DNA of 64,000 nt from Pseudobdellovibrionaceae bacterium (GTDB lineage Bacteria > Bdellovibrionota > Bdellovibrionia > Bdellovibrionales > Bdellovibrionaceae). The stretch lies in contig JAKFYD010000006.1 of NCBI GenBank assembly GCA_021731025.1, positions 42,348-106,347 on the forward strand. Reading direction: 5' to 3'. The translations under genes were made by a program, and so were the position numbers. Positions 45,888 through 54,589 of the stretch are shown in pieces. Under the pieces are notes generated by a model. It was not told the DNA's origin. It did not search any database and saw only the letters and a list, made by a program, of their open reading frames with translations. Position 1 is the stretch's first letter. Each line of letters begins with the position of its first letter.

Positions 45888-45918
45888 GAGTATAAATACT
45901 TTAAAAGCGTTTATACTC
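45888..45918. promoter_or_regulatory. Perfect 9-base inverted repeat upstream of a secreted protein gene
   Basis: GAGTATAAA at 45888-45896 and TTTATACTC at 45910-45918 mirror each other across 13 bases, in the gap between ilvE and the secreted protein gene (both minus strand). The TATAAA/TATACT content suggests an operator over a promoter; a hairpin in RNA is also possible. Nothing else stands out in this 224-base gap. Confidence 0.45.
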
Positions 45919-45997
45919 TAGCTGAAAAATTTTAACGGAATTAGAAGTGTGTTAAAAATACAAAAGTAAGTTGAGACTAGCGCTTTTTTCAGATGTT

Positions 45998-47068
45998 TTA
46001 ACTCTTCTCAAAGCTCAAACGTCGAAGCCAATTACGTGTATCTGGCTTTTCTCCATACTGAATGTCAGTGATTTCTTTGTAGAGCTGATGTGAAATTGAA
46101 TTGTCATCGTATTTAAACTTCATCGCATTATCTTCATAAACCAGTTCACCAACAGGTGAAATCACTGCCGCTGTTCCTGTTCCAAAGACTTCAAGCAGTT
46201 CTCCTTGAACATGAGCTTTAGCGACCTCTTCGATAGTGATAGCACGTTCTCGCACAGGCTTTCCCCACGACTTGAGCAGCTCAAGACAACACTCTCTTAA
46301 TCCACCGGGAAGAATTGTTCCCTGCAAAGCTGGAGTGACGATTTCGTTTTTAAAAACGAAGAAAACATTCATTGTGCCGACTTCTTCAATATAACTCTTG
46401 TGAACAGCATCGAGCCACAAAACTTGGTCAAAGCCTTTAGGTCGAGCCAAAGTTGCTGCTTGCAAAGCAGAGACGTAATTTGCCGCCGCCTTGACTTCGC
46501 CTAATCCTCCACGAGCCGCGCGGATTTGATTTTTTTCAACCCAGATTTTCACAGGCTTCGAACCCGCACTGTAGTAACCCGCAACAGGTGAAAGAATAAC
46601 AAAAAAAGTGTACTCATCAGCGGGGCGTACTCCCAGGAAAGCTTCACTGCCAATCAAAGTGGGACGAATGTAAAGTGAACTTCCTTTCTCTTTCGGCACC
46701 CAGGCGGAATCAACCGCGACTAAAGTTTCAATTCCCTTTAAAAAAAGTTCCTGCGGAACTTCAGGCATGCAAAGTCGAAGTGCTCCTTTGGCCATTCGTT
46801 GCGCATTGAATTCGGGACGAAAGATAACAATCTCATTATTTTTATGACGAAAAGCTTTCAAGCCTTCAAACATGGATTGAGCATAGTGAAATACCGCCGC
46901 TGCGGGATCCATCGGAAGGGGAGCGTAGGGCACCACCTTGGGATCATGCCAGCCCTTGGCTCTGGTGAAATGAGCAACAAACATATGATCCGTAAAATAA
47001 CGTCCAAACCCCAGAGGCATTTGAGGTTTTTCTTTGGGATGCTGATTTTTCGTTACGGGTATAATCAT
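45998..47068 (-). CDS. ilvE: Branched-chain amino acid aminotransferase
   Basis: Fold-type IV PLP enzyme that transaminates leucine, isoleucine and valine. Characteristic blocks are FHYAQSMFEGLKAFR, SLYIRPTLIGSE, GEVKAAANYVSALQA with the PLP lysine, and EVFGTGTAAVISPVG. It resembles the eukaryotic-like group II form. I choose ATG 47068 (IIPVTKNQ), as the preceding 12 codons look unlike the family and AAAGAG lies just upstream. Confidence 0.94.
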   Translation of the reverse strand: MIIPVTKNQHPKEKPQMPLGFGRYFTDHMFVAHFTRAKGWHDPKVVPYAPLPMDPAAAVFHYAQSMFEGLKAFRHKNNEIVIFRPEFNAQRMAKGALRLCMPEVPQELFLKGIETLVAVDSAWVPKEKGSSLYIRPTLIGSEAFLGVRPADEYTFFVILSPVAGYYSAGSKPVKIWVEKNQIRAARGGLGEVKAAANYVSALQAATLARPKGFDQVLWLDAVHKSYIEEVGTMNVFFVFKNEIVTPALQGTILPGGLRECCLELLKSWGKPVRERAITIEEVAKAHVQGELLEVFGTGTAAVISPVGELVYEDNAMKFKYDDNSISHQLYKEITDIQYGEKPDTRNWLRRLSFEKS

Positions 47069-47181
47069 GAGCTCTTTCTTCTCACGCTTAAAACAAAAGC
47101 GCAATGAGGGGGCTTTGGACTTATGACAGCATGCAAAGGGCTTTTATTTCGTAGAGTTTTTCCGCAGCCTTAGCTAAAGAA

Positions 47182-47697
47182 GTGAATATGAATTCGAACT
47201 TACTTAAGTATTATCATGACGTTTTGGGAATCCGCTTTTTGCCCCAAGATATTTTGTCGAAGCCTGAAGCTTCTGACAAAAAGGAAGTCAGTTCTTTCTG
47301 GCGAGAAAAAGAGCAAATCTTGCGTGAAGCGCCCAGGGTTCAGAGCGATTTGCTTTTTATCAGTTGGATTGATTCGGAACATGAAGAAAGTCTGTTTGCT
47401 CAACCTCATTGGGATCTCTTCGAAAAAATGAAGAAAGCCATGGGCTTGTCAGGAATTGAAACAGTCATTCTTGAATATGTGGGTTCATCTAGCCACGAAC
47501 TTTTTCATGATCTCTTGCAAATGAAAATCAAAGTCGCCGTGCTGTTGAAGAAAAATCCCGAGAGAAGTGATTTTAAGATTTGCCCTGAATTTAAGTTCAT
47601 CGAAACTTATTCTCCCCAGACTTTGTCCCAGCAAGCTCCGTTGAAAAAAGACACCTGGGACGATTTACAAAAGATCATGAAAGAATTTAAAAACTAG
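47182..47697 (+). CDS. Cytosolic protein of unknown function
   Basis: About 170 residues, no signal peptide. It begins with GTG 47182 or ATG 47188 two codons later. A central segment (IETVILEYVGSSSHELFHDLL) has an alternating strand-helix character, and the N-terminal half is charged and helical. I do not recognise a family. Between divergent ilvE and the SpoIID-type gene 37 bases downstream. Confidence 0.7.
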   Translation: MNMNSNLLKYYHDVLGIRFLPQDILSKPEASDKKEVSSFWREKEQILREAPRVQSDLLFISWIDSEHEESLFAQPHWDLFEKMKKAMGLSGIETVILEYVGSSSHELFHDLLQMKIKVAVLLKKNPERSDFKICPEFKFIETYSPQTLSQQAPLKKDTWDDLQKIMKEFKN

Positions 47698-47734
47698 ACT
47701 GCCCAAGCTCTAGGCGATGCGATGGGATTAAAAG

Positions 47735-48958
47735 GTGAGATCAATCCTTTTTATCATCGGAATTGGCTTGTTTCAGTCAGTGGCGACCTCAGCGAACACG
47801 GGAGATGTCTCTATCGTTCGCGTTCGTTTGTTAAGCCAACAAAACCAACTTGAAATTGAAGGTGAGGGCATCACTTTCAACGGTAAAGAAGAGTTTATTA
47901 AGTCCGTGAGCGTTCCCACAGTTTCGAAATGGAATTTGCGATATAAAAAAGTCCAGGGTCGAATACTTTGGCAAGTCAGTAAAACTTATCCTACAACTCA
48001 AAATTTATTTTTTAACACTCAGAAACCTTTGGTGATTTCGGGGCAAAACCTAAAGTCAGGAAATAAATACTGGCAAGGAAATCTATCTCTGGTGAAATCG
48101 ACCAGAAGTTCCTTCGATGTGATCGCGCAAATTCCCTTGCGAAGTTATTTGATTGGCGTGCTTAAAGGCGAAATGCCCAAGGATTGGCCTTTGGAAAGTC
48201 TAAAGGCCCAGGCCATTGCAGCCCGCTCTTACGTTGATAGTGTCCGTCGTGAAAGAAAAAATTTTCCCTTTGATGTGGATGCAGATCACCGTGACCAAGT
48301 TTACTCTTCGGGCTTGCCTAAAGGTTTTGGTGAGGCAACAACCTTGCAAGAGCGCGCCGTCTTTGAAACAAAGAATATTATTTTAGCCCAAAATGAAAAA
48401 CCTTTAAAAGCTTATTTCCACTCCGACTGTGGGGGAGAACCCGCTTCAGCGGCTTCCGTTTGGGGTCAAGAGCAAAAAAACAGTCGCACTCCCGCGATGT
48501 GTTTTTCCCAAAGACGAAGTGACTGGTCTTTTAAGCTATCTAAAGCAGAGCTCTTTAAAAAAATTAAAAATATTTTTCCTGAGTTCGATGAAAAGCATTT
48601 TCGTGGATTTCAATGGGTGCGTCCTCGTCGTCAGCACCGAGTGTCTGATGTTAAGATCGCGATGTCGGGGGGAAAACATTTTCAACTTCGCAGTCAAGAA
48701 TTTCGCGAAGCTTTGGGCTATGGAAATTTAAAGAGCACTCTTTTCGAAGTTCAGAAAGTAGGAAGTGAATACGTTTTCACGGGTAAAGGTTTTGGTCACG
48801 GAGTTGGCTTATGCCAGCACGGAGCTCAGGCCATGGCTCAATCGGGGAAGACTTATCAGCAGATTCTGAATCACTATTATCCCCAGGCACAGCTTGCTTA
48901 TCGCGTGCAGGAAGCGGCGCCGGTTGGGGAGCGAGGTCTTTCGTCGACGGAGCTTTAG
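47735..48958 (+). CDS. Secreted SpoIID/LytB domain protein
   Basis: SpoIID-type proteins are lytic transglycosylases acting on peptide-free glycan strands. The signal peptide (FIIGIGLFQSVATSA) precedes a domain with PLRSYLIGVLKGEMPKDWP, carrying the catalytic glutamate, LKAQAIAARSYV, AYFHSDCGGEP and the closing GFGHGVGLCQHGAQAMA. All family landmarks are present. Outside spore formers such proteins trim wall glycan during remodelling; in a predator they could also act on prey wall (inference). GTG start. Confidence 0.9.
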   Translation: MRSILFIIGIGLFQSVATSANTGDVSIVRVRLLSQQNQLEIEGEGITFNGKEEFIKSVSVPTVSKWNLRYKKVQGRILWQVSKTYPTTQNLFFNTQKPLVISGQNLKSGNKYWQGNLSLVKSTRSSFDVIAQIPLRSYLIGVLKGEMPKDWPLESLKAQAIAARSYVDSVRRERKNFPFDVDADHRDQVYSSGLPKGFGEATTLQERAVFETKNIILAQNEKPLKAYFHSDCGGEPASAASVWGQEQKNSRTPAMCFSQRRSDWSFKLSKAELFKKIKNIFPEFDEKHFRGFQWVRPRRQHRVSDVKIAMSGGKHFQLRSQEFREALGYGNLKSTLFEVQKVGSEYVFTGKGFGHGVGLCQHGAQAMAQSGKTYQQILNHYYPQAQLAYRVQEAAPVGERGLSSTEL

Positions 48959-49222
48959 TTTGTGGTGCTGCCAGTGGCGGTGGAGTTTTTTCTTCATTTA
49001 AAAAATTATTTTCTTGACTGAGATTTCGGCTTCGCAGTGACTATGTAATCATGATTTTGTTTATAAGGTTCGGCGCTTCTTGTTCGAGTATTTTCATTTA
49101 AATGCGGGTCCTTCTGAGCGTCTGAGCGGCGTTTTTTAGTTGAGTTTGTTTTTCTCTTTTACCTCTAATTTCCCTCTGAAATTGGCTTTTAAAATGCATG
49201 TTATATAGCTTGAGAGGTGAAT

Positions 49223-50050
49223 ATGATTTCAAAATTAAATAATAAAGAATTAGATCAGAAAATAAAATCATTAGCTCGAGCTGAGAATAGACTTTTAGCA
49301 ATCGTGATTGAACATATTAAAGAAGCTGACAGGAGAAGGCTTTACTTGGATTTTAATTATCCAAATCTCTATGATTATCTAGTTAAAGAATGCGGCTATC
49401 CCGGAGGATCAGCTCAGCGCCGTATTGATGCAGCAAGGTTATTAGCAGTGGAACCAAAGCTTAAAGCTAAAATAGAATCTGGAGAAATTAACTTATCTCA
49501 GACGACACTTTTACAAAAAGCTTTTCGTGCCAAAAAAGTTACTCCGGAAGAAAAGCGAAGCTTAATTGCAAAGATATGCGATAGAACTGTTACGGAGTCT
49601 CAAGTTATAATTTCAAAAGAACTTGATCTTAAAATTAAAGCTACCACCAAAGAAACCCATCAAAAAGATGGCAGTGTTCGTTTAGAGGTCACTTTTACAA
49701 GAGAAGAATGGGAATCCCTTCAAAAAGCAAAAGACCTTGCCTCAAATGCCACTCAAACAAATGATTTACCTACACTCATAAAATACTTATCCGATAAATT
49801 CATCAAACAAAAAGTAGGATCCACTGCCACCGTGGCAGTAAAAAAACAAGTTCTGCAAAGAGATCAGTGTTGCCAGCACAAAGATCCTCATACACAAAGG
49901 CTTTGCGGCTCAAGATGGAATCTCCACATTGATCATATCAAACCCAAGTGGGCTGGCGGTACCGATGACATCGAAAACCTCAGAGTCCTCTGCCAAAAAC
50001 ACAATCATTGTATCTACAGACAGCAAAGTGGGGTTAGATTTAGTTCATAA
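49223..50050 (+). CDS. HNH endonuclease domain protein
   Basis: The C-terminal 80 residues form an HNH nuclease domain: zinc-type cysteines around DQCCQHKDPHTQRLCGSRW, the core LHIDHIKPKWAGGTDDIENL and CQKHN. The N-terminal two thirds are helical and Lys-rich, reminiscent of DUF222-like regions that precede HNH domains. ATG 49223 has GAGAGG five bases upstream. The codon use (AAA, TTA, AAT) is more A+T-rich than in neighbouring repair or wall genes, hinting at transfer. The 260 bases before it show no other feature. Confidence 0.85.
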   Translation: MISKLNNKELDQKIKSLARAENRLLAIVIEHIKEADRRRLYLDFNYPNLYDYLVKECGYPGGSAQRRIDAARLLAVEPKLKAKIESGEINLSQTTLLQKAFRAKKVTPEEKRSLIAKICDRTVTESQVIISKELDLKIKATTKETHQKDGSVRLEVTFTREEWESLQKAKDLASNATQTNDLPTLIKYLSDKFIKQKVGSTATVAVKKQVLQRDQCCQHKDPHTQRLCGSRWNLHIDHIKPKWAGGTDDIENLRVLCQKHNHCIYRQQSGVRFSS

Positions 50051-50134
50051 ACAACAGACTGTCTAAATTTCTGATAGCTGTAGACAAAAATGCGCTTTCG
50101 GCCTTCAGCTGCATTATAGCTCTGATGTCTCAAT

Positions 50135-50164
50135 TTGAGATTAAGCCTAAAACAGGAATAAGAT
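50135..50164 (+). promoter_or_regulatory. Possible promoter of the two-lipoprotein unit
   Basis: TTGAGA at 50135-50140 and TAAGAT at 50159-50164 with an 18-base spacer, about 67 bases before the lipoprotein start, which itself has AAGGAG five bases upstream. Moderate consensus match only. Confidence 0.3.
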
Positions 50165-50230
50165 CATGCAGTTGGATCAGGCGGTCTCACGGCACATTTC
50201 TGGCTTTAGCTCATTGGTGAAGGAGTCTTT

Positions 50231-50983
50231 ATGAAAAAGACAATACATACCCTCTTACTGATTGCTCTCGTTGCATTGTCCAATGGATGCTCCAGTAAAA
50301 AGGCTAATGATGGATCAGTACCGCTTCCTCCTGATACAGGAAGTCCTCTAACTCCCGACGGAACTGGTGGAACACCATCCGGTTGTGGCACTGGAGCTTC
50401 TACGGGTAATAGCGTGTGCATGGCTATCACTTCTTTTCAAGAGCTCGGCTATTACGTAGCAACTCATCCTTTGAATGATCCTACAGACTTACGCTTAACT
50501 GTTGAACTGAATGATGTGGGCAACGGTCGTTACGGTGGAACTGTTCGCATCTCTTATATGGATAACGGTCAGCAGTTCGAAGGTGTCTTTCAATCGACAG
50601 GCGAAAAGAATACTAAGATTGGTGGAACCTATGATGGTTATACGAGATCAGAATTCAATCGGTGGTTTTCTTATCAAGGCCGCAATGTGTTTTCTGGATT
50701 TTATCAAGACGAGTACGGTGCGATTGTATTGGTGATCGAAAATACACTTAACACCGGAGATGGCTCTGGCGGTGGCTTTTTAACAGGATCAGTTTGGTAT
50801 CGTAATTTTGCACAAGGCTTGGCGCCTTATAACAACACGAATACAAACTGTTGGTTTTTAACAAATGGTCCTTACAATTGTCAGTCTCAAACAGTAATGA
50901 CGAAATCGGATCTTTACCCTTCAGATGAGTACCGAAAGTTAGGAACTTTCACGGGACTGTCGAAGAGTGCAGCGTTTAGATAA
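50231..50983 (+). CDS. Lipoprotein of unknown function
   Basis: Lipobox LSNGC near residue 20, then a Pro/Gly/Thr-rich linker and a beta-rich domain with YGGTVRISYMDNGQQFEGVF. A late cysteine pair (TNCWF, YNCQS) may form a disulfide. No family is known to me. It is followed within 20 bases by a second lipoprotein gene that shares the lipobox-plus-linker layout, and the two probably make one unit. Confidence 0.72.
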   Translation: MKKTIHTLLLIALVALSNGCSSKKANDGSVPLPPDTGSPLTPDGTGGTPSGCGTGASTGNSVCMAITSFQELGYYVATHPLNDPTDLRLTVELNDVGNGRYGGTVRISYMDNGQQFEGVFQSTGEKNTKIGGTYDGYTRSEFNRWFSYQGRNVFSGFYQDEYGAIVLVIENTLNTGDGSGGGFLTGSVWYRNFAQGLAPYNNTNTNCWFLTNGPYNCQSQTVMTKSDLYPSDEYRKLGTFTGLSKSAAFR

Positions 50984-51002
50984 ATTAAATAAAGAGGTTA
51001 TT

Positions 51003-51704
51003 ATGAAAACATATAAACAAACTTCAAATTTTAAAATGCGGCTTTGGCTAGCATGGAGTCTTCTCGCGATGGTGCTGAGCTTGAATGTCGCTTGTAACAA
51101 GAGCAACAACAATAACGATGTACCTCCACCAGTGGCGGTAGGAGGCTTCGGTTTCGGAACAGGTTGCATGAATTGTAACTTTGCTCAGGTGGTTTTGACG
51201 TCAGCTCAATCGCAAGGAACGAATACTTTTCCTGTAACGATCAATTGGCAGGTGCTTGGCGATCAAAACATCATCAATCAATATGCAATGCAGGGAATGA
51301 ATCCCCAAAAAACTTACAATGGACCCATTGCTCTGCAAGGCGCAATGAGTGTAGCGACAACTTTCAATGCTGGTAACTGCATGATTCCCGCAGGACAATA
51401 TCAATTGAGCTCTGTTCAAGCTGGCACAATGAGTTATGGTGCCATGAGCATTCCTCAGCTTGTAGCTAATGTGAATGGTGCACAAATTATGTTTACTCTA
51501 AGAAGTGCAGTGGTCATTGATTCCAACGGTGATGGACAAGTTGAAAGAATTGCTGGATTGCTTGTTCCTGAGCAAGGCCCTGCTTATAACATGGGAGCTG
51601 GTTATCCTGGAACAGCTTATCCCGGAGTTGGTTACCCTGGTTATAATCCTGGAATGATGAACGGAATGGTCGCTTGCGGTGACCGCGGCGTTTATCTCAA
51701 CTAA
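51003..51704 (+). CDS. Lipoprotein with C-terminal YPG repeats
   Basis: ATG 51003 has GAGG close upstream; the earlier frame lies inside the preceding gene. Lipobox LNVAC is followed by an Asn-rich spacer, a beta-rich domain and near the C-terminus a short low-complexity run (AGYPGTAYPGVGYPGYNPG). Cysteines flank the domain (GCMNCNF and VACGDRG). No family recognised. An intrinsic terminator follows. Confidence 0.75.
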   Translation: MKTYKQTSNFKMRLWLAWSLLAMVLSLNVACNKSNNNNDVPPPVAVGGFGFGTGCMNCNFAQVVLTSAQSQGTNTFPVTINWQVLGDQNIINQYAMQGMNPQKTYNGPIALQGAMSVATTFNAGNCMIPAGQYQLSSVQAGTMSYGAMSIPQLVANVNGAQIMFTLRSAVVIDSNGDGQVERIAGLLVPEQGPAYNMGAGYPGTAYPGVGYPGYNPGMMNGMVACGDRGVYLN

Positions 51705-51729
51705 AATTCTTTAGCGATTTCTCTCTTTA

Positions 51730-51760
51730 AAAAGGCTCTGAGTTGACATTAGAGCCTTTT
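51730..51760 (+). terminator. Intrinsic terminator after the lipoprotein pair
   Basis: AAAAGGCTCT (from 51730) pairs with AGAGCCTTTT (to 51760) around an 11-base loop, with a 3' T tract that forms part of the stem. It lies 26 bases after the stop codon. Confidence 0.75.
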
Positions 51761-51778
51761 GAATTTCTAATTAACTTC

Positions 51779-52672
51779 ATGGAATTAACTCTTTGGGTTG
51801 AATTTTTCGACGAGCTTCAAAATGTACGGGGTCGATCCTTGAACACCGTCATGGCTTACCGTCGTGATCTTGAATTATGGGATAAATACAAAAAAAATAA
51901 TCAAAGTGTCAGTGGCTTTTATGAGTTCATGAAGAAGGAAGGATTATCTCCGCGTTCACAAGCGCGCGTGATCTCTTCGCTACGAACTTATTTCCGTTTT
52001 TGTGAATCACGAGGCCAACCCGCTGATGAACTGCGCGAGTTACGACCACCCAAAGTGCGAGTGTCTTTACCAAAGGCATTGACTCAAGGGGAGTTCGAAA
52101 AATTACTCCAAGCTTGTGAAACCACAGATCCCAATCGCACCTCGCGAAATAAACTCACTCTGCTTTTGTTGTATGGACTAGGTTGTCGTGTTTCTGAATT
52201 GATTGAACTGAAGACCGATGATTTCAGTCCCACCGAAAGATGGGTTAAGATTTTAGGTAAAGGAAACAAAGAGCGGCTCTTGCCTTTGACAGATCGATTG
52301 GCCGAGTCTTTGAGTTACTACCTACGCGAAGTGCGACCATCTTTAGTGAAAGACCATGGAACTTCGATTTTAATCAATGATCGCGGTCGTCAACCTTCCC
52401 GCGTGGATGTGTGGAGATGGCTTGATGCTTGGTCGATGAAAGCGGGCTTTCCCGAAACGGTTAATCCTCATCGATTTCGTCACGGATGTGCGACGGCTTT
52501 ACTGGAAGGCGGAGCAGACTTGCGCTCCATCCAATTGTTGTTGGGGCATGCAAGTATTCAAACAACACAAATCTACACCAGCGTAACTTCGCAAGTGCTC
52601 ACACAAACGATTGATGAACATCATCCCTTGTCGTCTCATAAAACAAAACCCTTGGACGGTTCGGGGATTTAG
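51779..52672 (+). CDS. Tyrosine recombinase, XerC/XerD type
   Basis: Site-specific recombinase, typically resolving chromosome dimers at dif. N-terminal SAM-like domain (SLNTVMAYRRDLELWD) and catalytic domain with arginine in GLGCRVSELIEL, lysine in GKGNKERLLP, HRFRHGCATALLEGG, GHASIQTTQIY ending in the nucleophilic tyrosine. Length 298 equals chromosomal Xer proteins. I start at ATG 51779 because the longer frame would begin inside the terminator stem. XerC versus XerD is not decided. Confidence 0.9.
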   Translation: MELTLWVEFFDELQNVRGRSLNTVMAYRRDLELWDKYKKNNQSVSGFYEFMKKEGLSPRSQARVISSLRTYFRFCESRGQPADELRELRPPKVRVSLPKALTQGEFEKLLQACETTDPNRTSRNKLTLLLLYGLGCRVSELIELKTDDFSPTERWVKILGKGNKERLLPLTDRLAESLSYYLREVRPSLVKDHGTSILINDRGRQPSRVDVWRWLDAWSMKAGFPETVNPHRFRHGCATALLEGGADLRSIQLLLGHASIQTTQIYTSVTSQVLTQTIDEHHPLSSHKTKPLDGSGI

Positions 52673-52736
52673 TTTTTTTACTTTCTAATTTAGACTCTGT
52701 TGTCTGCGGATTTTAAATTGCTGAGCTTAGCTCTTC

Positions 52737-54125
52737 ATGATTTTAAAATCCTTCGCCCTTATCGAAAATAAGCTGACGCCTGTTGATGTTGAATTGATTC
52801 TTTTGCCGGGCCTGCCGCAAATTCATTTTTTGGGTTTAGCCGATCAAGGAATCAAGGAGCTCGATCGAAAAATTCGCAGCGCCTTTCGGCAGCAGGGATT
52901 TGAATTTCCTCGAGCTCAGCAAGTGATCGTGAATCTCAGGCCCGTGCATCTGAAGAAAAAATCAAAGGGACTGGATCTCGCGGTTGCCGTTGCACTGCTG
53001 ATGGAGACAAAACAAATTCCTCGAATCATTTCCGATGAAGATTTTTTTGTTTACGGTGAGTTGAGTTTGCTGGGTCAGGTGCAAAATGCTGACGATTTTG
53101 ATTCTCTGCCTTTGGGAAGCGAAGCCCTCGTGCTCTCGGGTCCATCGCGGGGCCGCTTTTGTTTTCAAAGAGCCCTGATCAGCGAGCTCCGCGATTTGCG
53201 TCGACCGCTAGAGATGGCCATCTCGGAAGAGAATTCATTTCATTTCGAAAGGCCTCAATTTGGTTTGGATCTGATGTTCAATTCCGAAGAGGCGAAATAT
53301 TTAAAACTGATTGGACTTGGGGAGCATAATACTTTGTTGGCGGGTCCTCCGGGAACAGGAAAATCCACTTTCGCGAAAGCCGTTCCTTCGTTCCTGAAGC
53401 CACCTCAAGCTTCCGACTGGAAAGAGATCAAAGAACTTTTTCCCGAGAGGAAACTTATAGATTTTAACTGGCGTTCAGTGATTCAGCCTCATCACACGAA
53501 CACGGTGACTTCCTTGGTGGGAGGTGGGGTCCCGCTACGTCCAGGAGATTTATCCCGAGCTCATCGGGGAGTCTTGATCATGGATGAATTTTTAGAGTTC
53601 GATCCCCAGGTGCAAGAAGCTTTACGAGAACCCGTCGAAGAAGGTGTATTGAGATTAAGTCGAAAAACTGAGCAGTTGGAATTTAAGACTCAATTTTTAC
53701 TTTTAGCGACGACTAATCTTTGCCCCTGTGGTCACTGGTTGCCGGGGAGGGTGATTGACTGCATCCGCAGCCGCACTCGCTGTCAGTCTTCGCGGCAAAA
53801 ATTATCGGGCCCTTTGTTGGACCGCTTTGATTTGGTTTATTTTAAGAGCAGCAGTGGTGAAAAAACGATTTCGGGCCACAGCTTATTGGGCGAAATTGAA
53901 GAGTTACGTGGAAGCCTACAACCTCTTTCTGAAATTAAAATTCCCGAATCTATTCAGAAATTATCAAGCTCACAAAGACGATGGAAATCCTTAGGACGCG
54001 TCGCACTGAGTCTCGCTCGAGTCGACGGTTCTGATCAAATTCAATCGCGACATTGGGAGGAATCCCTGGAATTTGCTCTATGGCCTTTTCGACAATTAGG
54101 CCAGGATTTGCTGGACGGGATTTAA
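52737..54125 (+). CDS. comM: ComM/YifB family Mg-chelatase-like AAA+ ATPase
   Basis: In Vibrio and others ComM is a helicase aiding branch migration during natural transformation. The N-terminal ChlI-like domain (LPGLPQIHFLGLADQGIKE) is followed by Walker A AGPPGTGKST, Walker B LIMDEFLEF (glutamate is present) and sensor-type LLLATTNLCPCGHW, where the cysteines are usual in this family. At 462 residues it is somewhat shorter than E. coli YifB (about 506), mainly near the C-terminus. tRNA-Cys follows. Confidence 0.9.
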   Translation: MILKSFALIENKLTPVDVELILLPGLPQIHFLGLADQGIKELDRKIRSAFRQQGFEFPRAQQVIVNLRPVHLKKKSKGLDLAVAVALLMETKQIPRIISDEDFFVYGELSLLGQVQNADDFDSLPLGSEALVLSGPSRGRFCFQRALISELRDLRRPLEMAISEENSFHFERPQFGLDLMFNSEEAKYLKLIGLGEHNTLLAGPPGTGKSTFAKAVPSFLKPPQASDWKEIKELFPERKLIDFNWRSVIQPHHTNTVTSLVGGGVPLRPGDLSRAHRGVLIMDEFLEFDPQVQEALREPVEEGVLRLSRKTEQLEFKTQFLLLATTNLCPCGHWLPGRVIDCIRSRTRCQSSRQKLSGPLLDRFDLVYFKSSSGEKTISGHSLLGEIEELRGSLQPLSEIKIPESIQKLSSSQRRWKSLGRVALSLARVDGSDQIQSRHWEESLEFALWPFRQLGQDLLDGI

Positions 54126-54200
54126 GGTTTTTAAGGGATTTTAAAGCGACAGGATTGACTCCATTCCCGTGAAAAGTTAGCTTCAACGCATTCCCAATTT

Positions 54201-54274
54201 GGTGATGTGGCCGAGGAGTTAGGCAGCGCTCTGCAAAAGCGCGTACGGGGGTGCGAGTCCCTCCATCACCTCCA
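54201..54274 (+). tRNA. tRNA-Cys (GCA)
   Basis: Acceptor GGTGATG pairs perfectly with CATCACC; D stem GCC/GGC; anticodon stem GCGCT/AGCGC with loop CTGCAAA, so anticodon GCA. T stem GGGGG/CCCTC has one G-U. Discriminator is T (as expected for cysteine) and CCA is encoded. The T loop reads TGCGAGT, with G where position 55 is nearly always U (pseudouridine). Confidence 0.93.
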
Positions 54275-54295
54275 AATTTCCGGCCCGGAAATTTG
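54273..54295. repeat. Perfect palindrome overlapping the 3' end of tRNA-Cys
   Basis: CAAATTTCCGG at 54273-54283 and CCGGAAATTTG at 54285-54295 flank a single C. It begins within the encoded CCA. It might be a 3' processing or termination hairpin, or a recombination target; no T run follows. Confidence 0.6.
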
Positions 54296-54589
54296 AGTTC
54301 TGAAAGAAAAATAAAAAAATTAAAGCCTTAGAAACACCGAGATGTGCGATCTTTGCTTTTGAAACCTGCCTAGGACTGCCGTTTACAGCCTCTGTTTGGC
54401 TTATAAATGGCTTGTGTTTGGCTTTTGGTGCTTGTGTAATTTTTCGCTATCGCAAGTAGCGGAATTAATCTCTAAGTCTCGAGATTCATTCGTACTAGGT
54501 CGCTGGCAAAATGGCTATTTATAGCCAGCCCGCTGTAGATCCACTTCCTGATTTTTATAAAAAATAAACTGCTTCATGTAATCAAACTC
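54296..54589. other. Non-coding gap between tRNA-Cys and the HTH/RHS locus
   Basis: Stops occur in all frames and no gene is apparent. It holds imperfect repeats of TTTGGCTT/ATGGCTTG near 54393-54430 and small inverted pairs CGCTA/TAGCG and TGGCTA/TAGCCA. This could be the leader or promoter region of the giant gene. Confidence 0.5.

Noticed and set aside
48811..49017. Gly/Ser-rich 68-codon frame at the end of the SpoIID gene
   Set aside because: Second frame of a well-supported gene; no start signal, composition typical of a shadow.
51743..51778. Earlier TTG start of the Xer recombinase
   Set aside because: It would place the N-terminus inside the terminator stem and give residues unlike the family.
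54296..54589. CRISPR-like repeats in TTTGGCTT/ATGGCTTG stretch
   Set aside because: Units are short, imperfect and adjacent without spacers of constant length.
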